This document shows, piece after piece, positions 1-8,114 of a stretch of 41,494 bases of DNA (position 1 is its first letter; each line of letters begins with the position of its first letter). The notes under the pieces were generated by a model. It was given only the letters and a program-made list of their open reading frames with translations. It was not told the origin of the DNA and did no database searches. Origin of the DNA: Negativicutes bacterium (GTDB lineage: Bacteria > Bacillota > Negativicutes > JAAYSF01); contig JAQWAQ010000012.1 of the NCBI GenBank assembly GCA_028707635.1, positions 1-41,494 on the forward strand, given 5' to 3'. The position numbers and the translations under genes were made by a program.

Positions 1-1
1 A

Positions 2-652
2 TGTCTGCGCAATTATATTTTGCGCTATTTTGGTGAGAACGGCGGCGTTGAGGACTGCGGCCATTGTGGAAATTGTAGTGATGACGGTGAAATGATGGAC
101 ATCACTATTGACGCTCAAAAGGTGTTCTCATGTATCTATCGTATGAAAGAGCGTTTCGGTATTACGATTGTTGCTGATGTGCTGAAAGGTGCTAAAAATA
201 AAAAGGTGCGTCAGTTTGGGTTTGAAGATTTATCTACCTACGGTCTTTTATCCGATAGACCGCTTGCGGATATCAAAACATTGATTCAACAGCTAGCCGC
301 AACAGGTTATCTGCAGCTGACTGACAGCACGTATCCGGTCGTTAAGCTTACGCCGACAGCGATGACTGTTCTGCGGGGGCAGCAAAAGGTATGGCAGAAG
401 ATGGTTGCGGTACAGGTAGCTAAACCAGATGATTCCTTGTTTGATCTCTTGCGTCAGTTGCGTAAGCAGATTGCTGCGCGGGAGCAGGTTCCGCCGTATG
501 TTGTGTTTGCTGATAGTACACTTAAAGAGATGAGCCAGTATTGCCCGGTTGATGAGACTGCACTACGCAGAATTAAGGGTGTTGGTGAAGTCAAGCTTGA
601 ACGCTATGGCAATGAATTCTTAGCGCTCATTCAGCAGCATGCGGTCCGCTAG
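2..652 (+). CDS. recQ: ATP-dependent DNA helicase RecQ, C-terminal part (5' end outside window)
   Basis: Partial gene: the reading frame is open to the window edge, so only about 216 C-terminal residues are present. RecQ is a 3'-5' DNA helicase in recombinational repair. What is visible is the end of the zinc-binding subdomain: a Cys from the usual CRR stretch, then LRYFGE, then DCGHCGNC supplying the remaining zinc cysteines. Next comes a winged-helix RQC region (about residues 45-125, with TYGLLSD and ATGYL). The last 70 residues are an HRDC domain (FDLLRQLRKQIA, PPYVVFADSTL, IKGVGEVKLERYG). The helicase motor domains lie upstream of the window. A hairpin terminator follows, so the gene is transcriptionally separate from the hydrogenase operon. 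The family assignment is confident; truncation is by the window, not by mutation. Confidence 0.93.
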   Translation, partial: CLRNYILRYFGENGGVEDCGHCGNCSDDGEMMDITIDAQKVFSCIYRMKERFGITIVADVLKGAKNKKVRQFGFEDLSTYGLLSDRPLADIKTLIQQLAATGYLQLTDSTYPVVKLTPTAMTVLRGQQKVWQKMVAVQVAKPDDSLFDLLRQLRKQIAAREQVPPYVVFADSTLKEMSQYCPVDETALRRIKGVGEVKLERYGNEFLALIQQHAVR

Positions 653-696
653 TGTTGTTAAACAAGCATTCTGTCGTAAAACATCAATAACTTGAG

Positions 697-733
697 AAAG
701 GGCATGACTGGAGAAGGTTTATGCCCTTTTTAC
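697..733 (+). terminator. Rho-independent terminator after recQ
   Basis: An inverted repeat AAAGGGCAT / ATGCCCTTT (697-705 and 721-729) with a 15-nt loop runs into a T-rich stretch. It isolates recQ from the downstream operon. Confidence 0.8.
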
Positions 734-767
734 GTACCAAGCAGCCAACTGGGAGCAATAACCTTAT

Positions 768-797
768 TTTACAATGAACGTCAAAAAGTGATAAAAT
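768..797 (+). promoter_or_regulatory. Putative sigma-A promoter of the hyf operon
   Basis: TTTACA (768-773) and TAAAAT (792-797) are separated by 18 nt, 34 nt before the hyfB ATG. It is followed by a good ribosome binding site, AAGGAG. No clear sigma-54 (GG-N10-GC) element was seen, unlike the formate-regulated E. coli hyf/hyc promoters. Confidence 0.5.
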
Positions 798-831
798 TAA
801 GTGATTTTTGCGTCTTAAGGAGTGCTAATAT

Positions 832-2850
832 ATGAATGCCGAAACTCTATATTTTAATTCTTTGCTAGCGATGTGTTTAGGAGCACTTTTCGCAGTGTTA
901 TTTAGAAAAAATGACAGAATGGCAAACTATATTGCACACTGTATGGCGATTGTGGGAAGTATCTCAGCCGTACTGTGTGCAATTTTCGTTTTCAAAGATG
1001 GTGGGGTGAGTCTATCATTGTTTGAATGGGGTCGGGTCGGCCTTGTAACGGCAAGGCTTGATCCATTAGCCGCGTTTTTTTTGCTGCTTGTTGGTGTAAT
1101 TGGAGCGCTCGCGAGTCTCTACGCAATCGGTTACTGTCGGGAGTTTTACGGGAAACGGTTATGGCTGATGGCCGCTTTTTTTAATGCTTTTTTACTTACC
1201 ATGATTTTGGTGTTTTCGGTCAGCCATGTTGTGGCGTTCCTACTGGCCTGGGAGCTTATGACGATATTTTCGTTCGCACTGGTCATTCATAAATGGGAAG
1301 ATGCAACCGTTCGCCGGGCCGGGTATATCTATATGGTCATGACTCATGTTGGCACAGCCTTCATTGTGGCTGCCTTCCTCGTGTTGGCGACAGCTGTCGG
1401 CAGTCTTGATTTTGAGGCTTTGGGGCATGCAAACTTGACCGATCCTATGGCGAGTATCGTCTTTTTGTTGGCGCTCATTGGTTTTGGAACAAAGGCCGGC
1501 ATGATTCCTGTTCATGTGTGGCTGCCACTCGCCCATCCTGCCGCCCCTAGTCATGTGTCAGCCTTAATGTCAGGGGTTATGATCAAGTCGGCTGTTTATG
1601 GATTAAGCCGGTTTCTGCTCGAATTTCTGGGAGTAGGCCAAGCTTGGTGGGGTGAACTTATCCTAGTGTTAGCGATTGTCTCTTGTGTTTTGGGTGTTTT
1701 GTACGCCTTGATGGAGAATGACATTAAAAAACTTTTGGCTTATTCTAGTGTTGAAAACGTTGGTATTATCTTTTTGGGTATGGGTGCCGGTGTTGTGTTT
1801 ATGGCAAAGGGTCTGCCGCTGCCTGCGGCCTTGGCTTGGGGTGCAGCATGGCTTCACACGCTGAATCATGCTGTCTTTAAATCCTTGCTGTTTCTTGGGG
1901 CTGGCGCTGTTGTGCAGAAAACCCATACTAATGATATTGAAAAGCTGGGTGGGTTGATTAAAAAAATGCCGCGGACGGCAGTCGCCTTTTTAGTTGGATC
2001 GGCGGCTATATCAGCGTTGCCGGTGCTGAATGGGTTTGTCAGCGAATGGCTGACCTTTCAGGCGCTTTTTCAGCTGCAGCGGGCATTTGCCAGCATCTTC
2101 GGCAAAGTGATGGGTGCGGTGCTGATTGCCTTGCTAGGCTTGACCGGGGCGCTTGCAGCAGGGTGTTTTGTTAAGGCTTTTGGCATAACCTTTTTGGGCA
2201 AGGCCCGTAGTGAAAAAGCGGAAGCTGCCGGCGAGGTTTCACCAATCATGAGTATGTCCATGCTGGTGTTAGCCGCCTTATGCGTGGTCATTGGCATTTT
2301 CCCCCAAACCATTTTGCCTATAATCAACTATGTATTGCCCGTATATTGGGGGGCGGAAACTGCTGTTTTGTTTGATTATCAGTCACTTGGCCTAGTGGTC
2401 AATACCGGTGTCGCCGATGGCGTCATGGGCGTACCGGCGGTCATTGGTCTGGTGCTGCTAGGGCTGGCCACTGCGGTTCTGCTGTCAAGACTTAGCGGTA
2501 AATCCCATGAGCAGGTTGGTGATACCTGGACCTGCGGGATTGACCCCACGCCTCATATGCAATACACGGCGACTGGCTTTTCTAAGCCGATTCGAACGGC
2601 GTTTATGAGCATTCTGCAGCCAGAGCGGCATAAAGTAGTGAGTGCTGATACCAACTCTTATTATGGCCGCCGTTTGGAATATCACCTTAGTATTCGTTAT
2701 TTCTTGCACGATAAGTTGTATCGTCCGCTGAATAGCGGCATCATCAGAGGTGCGAAGTTTATCAGGCGGTTACAAAGCGGTCATCTGCAGCTGTATATTG
2801 GCTATGTACTAGCTGTTACTGTTGTTGCGCTAATATGGAGTTCAAGGTAG
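832..2850 (+). CDS. hyfB: Hydrogenase-4-like complex, antiporter-type membrane subunit HyfB (NuoL/ND5 family)
   Basis: Large membrane subunit of an energy-converting group-4 hydrogenase-like complex, expected to move H+ or Na+ as electrons pass from ferredoxin or formate to the catalytic subunits. The 672 residues are almost entirely hydrophobic helices of the proton_antipo_M type. Family signatures include WELMTIFSFAL (conserved TM5 Glu, about residue 141), GTKAGMIPVHVWLPLAHPA (TM7 Lys), VSALMSGVMIK and LNHAVFKSLLFLGAG. A cytosolic loop near residue 565 has DTWTCGIDPTPHMQYTATGF, typical of HyfB/HycC. Length matches HyfB better than the shorter HycC. It is the first gene of a tight six-gene operon, with hyfC starting 8 nt after its stop. 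Start at ATG 832, preceded by AAGGAG at 7-nt spacing. Confidence 0.9.
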   Translation: MNAETLYFNSLLAMCLGALFAVLFRKNDRMANYIAHCMAIVGSISAVLCAIFVFKDGGVSLSLFEWGRVGLVTARLDPLAAFFLLLVGVIGALASLYAIGYCREFYGKRLWLMAAFFNAFLLTMILVFSVSHVVAFLLAWELMTIFSFALVIHKWEDATVRRAGYIYMVMTHVGTAFIVAAFLVLATAVGSLDFEALGHANLTDPMASIVFLLALIGFGTKAGMIPVHVWLPLAHPAAPSHVSALMSGVMIKSAVYGLSRFLLEFLGVGQAWWGELILVLAIVSCVLGVLYALMENDIKKLLAYSSVENVGIIFLGMGAGVVFMAKGLPLPAALAWGAAWLHTLNHAVFKSLLFLGAGAVVQKTHTNDIEKLGGLIKKMPRTAVAFLVGSAAISALPVLNGFVSEWLTFQALFQLQRAFASIFGKVMGAVLIALLGLTGALAAGCFVKAFGITFLGKARSEKAEAAGEVSPIMSMSMLVLAALCVVIGIFPQTILPIINYVLPVYWGAETAVLFDYQSLGLVVNTGVADGVMGVPAVIGLVLLGLATAVLLSRLSGKSHEQVGDTWTCGIDPTPHMQYTATGFSKPIRTAFMSILQPERHKVVSADTNSYYGRRLEYHLSIRYFLHDKLYRPLNSGIIRGAKFIRRLQSGHLQLYIGYVLAVTVVALIWSSR

Positions 2851-2858
2851 GTGTTAGT

Positions 2859-3752
2859 ATGATTAACACATTAATAAGTATTATTCTCATTATGGCGGCA
2901 GCTCCGTTGATTGAGGGTATTATAAAAACCGCTAAGGCCCGGTTTCAAAATAGGCGGGGGCCATCTGTTCTGCAGCCTTATTATGATTTGGCGAAGTTTT
3001 TTGGCAAAGATAGTGTTGTTTCGCCTACTGTATCTTGGGTGTTTAGGCTGGCACCTTATGTGTATTTTGCCACAGTCTTTGCTGCAACAGGGGTAGTGGC
3101 CACTGGCGGAGAAGTTTCGCAGTTCGCTGATATGCTGATTTTAATTTATCTACTGGGATTGGGTCGCTTTTTTCTGGCGCTGGCGTCGCTCGATGCCGGC
3201 AGTGCCTTCGGCGGGATGGGCGGTTCCCGGGAAATGTTTTTAGCTGTCCTTGTTGAGCCGGCTTTATTACTGGCCTTGATCAGTGTAGCCTTTACGGCCA
3301 ATACCACCGCGCTTGGTGGGATGGCGGGTGCGGCCGGTGGTTTGCCGTTTTCCCTGCCGTATATATTGGCAGCCATTGCGTTCTTTATTGTGCTTATTGC
3401 TGAAACGGGCCGTATTCCGGTCGATAATCCTGATACTCACCTCGAGCTGACCATGATTCATGAGGGTATGATCCTCGAATATTCTGGTCGCAGCTTGGGA
3501 CTGATTCATTGGGCTTCGATGGCTAAGCAAACCGTGATGTTGATGTTGTTTGTGGCGTTTTTTGTGCCTTGGGATCTGCCAGGATTAAGCCAAGCTGGTC
3601 TTGGTGGTATTTGGTTTGTGATCAAAGTAATGTTGGCTGCCGGCCTGCTGGCGCTTGTTGAAACAAGTACCAACAAAATGCGGATTTTTAAATTGCCCGG
3701 CCTTTTAGCCGTATCATGTTTATTATCACTATTGGCGCTGGTGGCGCAGTAG
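2859..3752 (+). CDS. hyfC: Hydrogenase-4-like membrane subunit HyfC (NuoH/ND1 family)
   Basis: Integral membrane subunit that joins the soluble hydrogenase arm to the antiporter-like subunits; homologue of complex I NuoH and HycD. The 297 residues contain the ND1 signatures: ARFQNRRGPSVLQPYYDLAK near the N-terminus, GGMGGSREMFLAVLVEPALL, ETGRIPVDNPDTHLELTMIH (conserved acidic residues) and EGMILEYSGRSLGLIHWA. About eight transmembrane helices are expected. I use ATG 2859 rather than an in-frame ATG at 2835. AAGGTAGG lies 7 nt before 2859, the N-terminus then aligns with the family, and overlap with hyfB is avoided. It is co-transcribed with hyfB and hyfE. Confidence 0.9.
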   Translation: MINTLISIILIMAAAPLIEGIIKTAKARFQNRRGPSVLQPYYDLAKFFGKDSVVSPTVSWVFRLAPYVYFATVFAATGVVATGGEVSQFADMLILIYLLGLGRFFLALASLDAGSAFGGMGGSREMFLAVLVEPALLLALISVAFTANTTALGGMAGAAGGLPFSLPYILAAIAFFIVLIAETGRIPVDNPDTHLELTMIHEGMILEYSGRSLGLIHWASMAKQTVMLMLFVAFFVPWDLPGLSQAGLGGIWFVIKVMLAAGLLALVETSTNKMRIFKLPGLLAVSCLLSLLALVAQ

Positions 3753-3764
3753 AGGGGGGAGACC

Positions 3765-4391
3765 ATGAACTTATTAATAATTCTCCTGATGACAACCGCC
3801 TTTTTCTTAACAAGGGTTACGAATATGCGGACAGCCGTCGGCATTTTTCTCGCCCAGTCAGTAATGATTGCCTTGGCGTCAATTATTATCGGTTTCGAAA
3901 CAGGTGAAGTTCATTATTATCTTGCCGGTCTCTTAACAGTTGTCATAAAAGTTGCTTTCATCCCGTATATCTTGTTTAAAATTGTCAAACGTCTCAAAAA
4001 TGAACGGGAAACCAACTCGCTGCTTAGTCCGAACCTTTCGTCGTTGGCGGCAGCCGGGACTACTGTTTTGGCCTATGGCTTTATTGATCAGGCGCTGCCG
4101 GGGGTTATCAGCCGTGATGCCTTGGCTGCAGCTATTGCGCTGGTGCTGATTGGTCTGCAGATTATTATGATCAGGCGGCAGGCTGTTCTCCAAATCGTCG
4201 GTCTTAATATCATGGAAAATGGTTTGTATCTGCTTGGTTTATCGGTAACCAACGGCCTGCCGCTCATTCTTGAGCTCGGAATATTTTTTGATATGCTTGT
4301 CGCCGTTGCTGTACTCGGTATTTTGACCTATCGGTTAAAGATCTCTTATGCTTCGACCGATACAACTTTATTGCGTAAGCTGAAAGGATGA
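3765..4391 (+). CDS. hyfE: Hydrogenase-4-like membrane subunit HyfE
   Basis: Small membrane subunit of the complex; its C-terminal part relates to NuoK/ND4L and MrpC. The 208 residues form about six hydrophobic helices. Family-like stretches are VGIFLAQSVMIALASII near residue 30, VKVAFIPYILFKIVKRL (charged lateral segment), and IVGLNIMENGLYLLGLSVTNGLPLILELGIFFDMLVA with the conserved Glu of a NuoK-type channel. Usual HyfE length is about 215 residues, so the gene looks complete. It begins 12 nt after hyfC behind GGGGGAG and ends 4 nt before hyfF. It is expected to contribute to ion translocation rather than to bind cofactors. Confidence 0.85.
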   Translation: MNLLIILLMTTAFFLTRVTNMRTAVGIFLAQSVMIALASIIIGFETGEVHYYLAGLLTVVIKVAFIPYILFKIVKRLKNERETNSLLSPNLSSLAAAGTTVLAYGFIDQALPGVISRDALAAAIALVLIGLQIIMIRRQAVLQIVGLNIMENGLYLLGLSVTNGLPLILELGIFFDMLVAVAVLGILTYRLKISYASTDTTLLRKLKG

Positions 4392-4395
4392 GATT

Positions 4396-5859
4396 ATGTC
4401 CGCGGTGTTATATGGTGTGCTTATTGTACCAATCCTTACGGCGATCGCAGTTTTAGCGGGGGCAACAAGCCGTTCTATAAAAATAATGAATCTAACAGGC
4501 AGTGCTCTTACGAGTCTGTTGCTGGGAATTATCATCTATGCGATCAACACAACCGCTTCGCTTAAGATAGGGATATTGTATGTTGATCATTTAAGTGGCC
4601 TATTTCTGGCGGTCATCGCCGTTCTTAGTTTTACGGCCTCGCTTTTTTCAGCTTCTTATATGGAAAAAGAGCTGATCACCGAAAAGAACGATTTGAAGGC
4701 GTTAAAGCGGTATTACTTTTTATTTAATATTTTTTGTTTCACCATGATTAGTGTGCTCGTTGTCGAGAACTTGGGGCTGATGTGGGTAGCGATCGAAGCG
4801 ACAACATTGGCGTCGGCCCTGCTAGTAGCTTTTTATTTCAGCCGGGCAGCGATTGAAGCGGCCTGGAAATATGTCATGATTTGCACTGTTGGTATCTGCC
4901 TGGCACTTTTAGGTACAATTCTGCTCTATTATGCCCAGGTTAGTGCTGGTATCGGTGGTGATGCATTAAGCTGGCTGGCTCTTAAAGACAGCGGCGCTGT
5001 TCTTGATGTGAGGATGGTAAAACTTGCTTTTGTCTTTATCGTGATTGGTTATGGCACAAAGGTTGGTTTGGCGCCTATGCATACTTGGCTGCCTGACGCT
5101 CATAGTCAGGCGCCGTCGCCAGTCAGTGGTTTATTGTCAGGTGCACTTCTTAGCTGTGCCCTCTATGTTATTATGCGAAACATCGCGATTGTTAAAGCTT
5201 CGGTGGGATTTGTTTTTGTTCAGCAGGTGCTTATGGCATTAGGACTTTTTTCCATCTTGATTGCTATCCCCTTTTTACTGGTTCAGCATGATATCAAGCG
5301 GTTGTTCGCCTATTCGAGTGTTGAACATATGGGAATTATCACGTTTGCGCTTGGTATTGGTACACCTTTGGCTGTATATGGGGCTTTGCTGCATATTTTT
5401 AACCATGCTGTGGCTAAATCAGCCTTGTTTTATATGGCTGGGGTGCTGACCCAGGAATATCGGACGAAACAAATCATGCGCATTAAGGGCCTGGCCGCCG
5501 CCAATCCGGTATTAGGTGGGGTCTTTGCTCTGCTGGTGCTTGCTATAACAGGTTCACCGCCTTTCGGTATCTTTTTTAGCAAATTCCTTATCACTTGGGC
5601 AGCTTTCGCTGCCGGTTATCAACTGGCGGGGGGGATTTTGCTCGTACTGGTTGCAGCAGTCTTTGCCGGAATGCTCTACTATGGCTGTCAAATTCTATTC
5701 GGCCAACCGGTGGCAACAGCTCGGAATGTCAGGGTGGGAAGACCAGCTCTGGCAGCCATGGTTCTGTCGGTGATGATTGTGGCGATTACTGGGTTTTATG
5801 TGCCCGAATGCTTCAATAATGCGCTCCGTCTGGCAGCAGCCATTGTAATTGGAGGTTAG
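4396..5859 (+). CDS. hyfF: Hydrogenase-4-like antiporter-type membrane subunit HyfF (NuoM/NuoN family)
   Basis: Second antiporter-like subunit of the complex (487 residues, about 14 helices). Signatures parallel HyfB: VAIEATTLASALLVAFY with the TM5 Glu, GTKVGLAPMHTWLPDAHSQA with the TM7 Lys, VSGLLSGALL and FNHAVAKSALFYMAGVL, followed by GSPPFGIFFSKF. With HyfB this gives two candidate ion-pumping modules. E. coli Hyf has three (HyfB, D, F) and Hyc has one; no HyfD homologue is present here. The start is ATG 4396, behind AAGGA at 7-nt spacing, 4 nt after the hyfE stop. The stop codon sits inside the ribosome binding site of hyfG, so translation is probably coupled. Confidence 0.9.
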   Translation: MSAVLYGVLIVPILTAIAVLAGATSRSIKIMNLTGSALTSLLLGIIIYAINTTASLKIGILYVDHLSGLFLAVIAVLSFTASLFSASYMEKELITEKNDLKALKRYYFLFNIFCFTMISVLVVENLGLMWVAIEATTLASALLVAFYFSRAAIEAAWKYVMICTVGICLALLGTILLYYAQVSAGIGGDALSWLALKDSGAVLDVRMVKLAFVFIVIGYGTKVGLAPMHTWLPDAHSQAPSPVSGLLSGALLSCALYVIMRNIAIVKASVGFVFVQQVLMALGLFSILIAIPFLLVQHDIKRLFAYSSVEHMGIITFALGIGTPLAVYGALLHIFNHAVAKSALFYMAGVLTQEYRTKQIMRIKGLAAANPVLGGVFALLVLAITGSPPFGIFFSKFLITWAAFAAGYQLAGGILLVLVAAVFAGMLYYGCQILFGQPVATARNVRVGRPALAAMVLSVMIVAITGFYVPECFNNALRLAAAIVIGG

Positions 5860-5860
5860 T

Positions 5861-7372
5861 ATGATGAAATATGAAGAAATTGAAGCGGACAAGTTATGGG
5901 AGGGTGTCGCAAAATTGCTCTGCGGCGGGCAGCGCACTTTGACGGCAATGTTTGCTAATGATGAGCGGATGGTAAATGGCAGTATGGCTATTTATTGTAT
6001 TTTTGCCGAGAATAGTAGTGGTAAGCATATTGCGCTTAAGGCCTTATTAAAAGAAGAACCCTATGAGTTTCCCTCATTGGTGGCGTTGGCGCCGGCAGCC
6101 GCTTGGTATGAACGGGAGATTCATGACTTGTTCGGACTAGTGCCTATTGGCCATCCTGATTTGCGTCCGTTGGTATTGCATGAGAATTGGCCGCAAGGCC
6201 TGTACCCACTCCGTAAGGATTTTGATGAAAGTCTCATCGTGTCTGAAGCCAATAAGAATTATCCAATTCCCGGGGTGGAAGGCGCGGGCGTCTTTGAAGT
6301 TCCGGTTGGTCCTATTCATGCCGGAATTATTGAACCAGGTCATTTTCGCTTCAGTCAGGCCGGGGAGAATGTCATTAATCTTGAAGCTAAACTATTTTAT
6401 ACCCATCGGGGTATTGAAAAAGCCGTGGAAGGACTCTCGGTGGAGACAGCCTTTTACCAGGTCGAGCGCATTTGCGGCGCGTGCAGCGTATCGCACAGCA
6501 TGGCCTTTTCTCAAGCGGTCGAGAAGATTGCCGAAATCACCATTCCGGCCCGGGCTGAGTACCTTCGGGTGCTAACGGCTGAGTTGGAACGGCTGTATAA
6601 TCATGTTGGTGATGTCGGAAATCTGTGTGCCGGCTTGGGCTTTGCCCCTGGGGTCAGCCATGGCGGTCGCATAAAAGAAATGCTTATGCGTCTAAATGAA
6701 GAGTTGACAGGCAATCGGTTTTTGCGGGGGATGATTACGCCGGGTGGTGTGAATTTAGATATAAGCACTGATCTAGTGAGTAAAATCAAAAATATTCTCC
6801 GGATTGTTGAGACTGACTTTAAGGAACTTATCGAAATTTTAAAACAAAGTGGAGCTTTTCTTGATCGGATTGATACAACAGGTATTCTGCCGCGGCAAGC
6901 GGCGCTCGATTTAGCGACCGTTGGGGTTGGGGCTCGGGCGTCAGGCGTAGACATTGATCTCAGACGGGATTTTCCTTATAGTGTTTATGATAAACTTGAT
7001 TTTAAGGTGCCTGTTCGGGTGAGCGGCGATGTTGCCGCCCGGTTATGGGTGCGGGTTGACGAGGTTATCCAGACAGTTCAGATTATTCATCAGATCTTAC
7101 ACAGCATTCCCCCTGGAGAGGGTCTGTTAAAGACGGTGATTCCCGAGCTGCCGCCATATGCATCGGCGCTAGGTTGGAGCGAATCAGCGCGCGGCGGGAA
7201 TCTGCACTGGGTCATGACCGGTCAGGATAATACGTTGTACAGGCTGTTTGTTCGATCAGCATCCTATGCGAATTGGCCGGCGCTGACCGTGGCAGTTCCG
7301 GGCAATATCATGCCTGACTTTCCCTTAATAAATAAAAGTTTTGAACTTTGCTATGCTTGCATTGACCGGTAG
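5861..7372 (+). CDS. hyfG: [NiFe]-hydrogenase-like large subunit HyfG, NuoC-NuoD fusion, without C-terminal extension
   Basis: Predicted catalytic large subunit (503 residues). Residues about 1-125 are a NuoC/30-kDa domain (AWYEREIHDLFGL, GHPDLRPL, LYPLRKDF). The rest is the NuoD/NiFe large-subunit fold. The N-terminal metal motif is intact: RICGACSVSH, Cys205 and Cys208. The C-terminal pair is CYAC, Cys497 and Cys500, in the ending FELCYACIDR followed directly by the stop. All four expected Ni-Fe ligands are therefore present. The usual DPC is replaced by ELC, and there is no C-terminal peptide for an endopeptidase to remove. From family knowledge, cysteine-less Ehr relatives end in something like NKSFNLSYSGNDL, and this tail (INKSFELCYACIDR) resembles them. 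Starts at ATG 5861 or 5864 behind GGAGG; a TTG at 5849 would include the ribosome binding site. Whether it makes H2 is not proven by sequence. Confidence 0.88.
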   Translation: MMKYEEIEADKLWEGVAKLLCGGQRTLTAMFANDERMVNGSMAIYCIFAENSSGKHIALKALLKEEPYEFPSLVALAPAAAWYEREIHDLFGLVPIGHPDLRPLVLHENWPQGLYPLRKDFDESLIVSEANKNYPIPGVEGAGVFEVPVGPIHAGIIEPGHFRFSQAGENVINLEAKLFYTHRGIEKAVEGLSVETAFYQVERICGACSVSHSMAFSQAVEKIAEITIPARAEYLRVLTAELERLYNHVGDVGNLCAGLGFAPGVSHGGRIKEMLMRLNEELTGNRFLRGMITPGGVNLDISTDLVSKIKNILRIVETDFKELIEILKQSGAFLDRIDTTGILPRQAALDLATVGVGARASGVDIDLRRDFPYSVYDKLDFKVPVRVSGDVAARLWVRVDEVIQTVQIIHQILHSIPPGEGLLKTVIPELPPYASALGWSESARGGNLHWVMTGQDNTLYRLFVRSASYANWPALTVAVPGNIMPDFPLINKSFELCYACIDR

Positions 7373-7383
7373 GGAGGTATATC

Positions 7384-8106
7384 ATGCTTGATACAATGCG
7401 GAAAATTGTGAAAACCGGAATTGTTACCGAAAAGTGGAATGAAAGTGCCGTTCCGCCCCGCTTTAGGGGCGGGGTTCTCGTCAAGACTGAGGCTTGTTCA
7501 GGCTGCGGCAACTGTACTCAGCTTTGTCCGGTTGGTGCGATTGCGATGGTTTCAGGGAGACCTGTGATCAATAATAAATTATGTATTTTTTGTGGCCGAT
7601 GTCAGCAGGGCTGCCATCAGGGTGCATTATATCATGGCAGTGACTTTAAGTTGGCGGAAAAGCGCGAAGTCATGGAAACGGGCGGTATTTTGCGCAAAAA
7701 AATCAGCCAACTGCTTGGTCGGTCGCTAGCCATTCGTCATGTTGATGTCGGCTCATGCAATGCTTGTGATTGGGAAATGGCGGCGCTCGGGAACCCCCTA
7801 TATGATTTATCACAATATGGGATAAATTTTGTGGCATCGCCCCGTCATGCCGATATGCTGATGGTTACAGGCATGGTGACACGCAATCTAACCCAAGCGC
7901 TGTTGAAAACGTATGAAGCCACCCCCGCGCCGAAACTGGTGGTGGCTGTTGGAAGCTGTGCAACAGGCGGAAAGACTTTTGGTAAAAGTTATGCCGTTCG
8001 CGGCAGCGTTGATGCGTTGGTGCCTGTTGATGTTTATATCCCCGGCTGTCCGCCAAGGCCGCAGGCGTTGATTCATGGCCTGCTGATGGCTGTCAATCGG
8101 TTATAA
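7384..8106 (+). CDS. Fused two-[4Fe-4S] ferredoxin / NuoB-like hydrogenase small subunit (HyfH-HyfI type)
   Basis: Electron-transfer subunit expected to feed the HyfG active site. Residues about 30-85 form a two-cluster ferredoxin domain. C38-C41-C44-C48 and C67-C70-C73-C77 fit the CX2CX2CX3C pattern of HyfH/NuoI. Residues about 115-240 are a NuoB/small-subunit domain with GSCNACDWEM (C125, C128), VGSCATGG (C192) and PGCPPRP (C222), enough for one proximal [4Fe-4S] cluster. In E. coli these are two separate genes, hyfH and hyfI; here they are one 240-residue protein. Start ATG 7384 behind GGGAGG at 7-nt spacing, 11 nt after hyfG. It is the last gene of the operon. No formate dehydrogenase, HyfA ferredoxin, HyfD, or hyp maturation genes lie in the window. 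Confidence 0.9.
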   Translation: MLDTMRKIVKTGIVTEKWNESAVPPRFRGGVLVKTEACSGCGNCTQLCPVGAIAMVSGRPVINNKLCIFCGRCQQGCHQGALYHGSDFKLAEKREVMETGGILRKKISQLLGRSLAIRHVDVGSCNACDWEMAALGNPLYDLSQYGINFVASPRHADMLMVTGMVTRNLTQALLKTYEATPAPKLVVAVGSCATGGKTFGKSYAVRGSVDALVPVDVYIPGCPPRPQALIHGLLMAVNRL

Positions 8107-8114
8107 CATAAGAC

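Noticed and set aside
1240..4193. Several antisense or off-frame open frames of 60-112 codons across the hyf genes
   Set aside because: They overlap strongly conserved hyfB/C/E genes, have no ribosome binding sites and no recognisable domains; they are shadows of the real coding frames.
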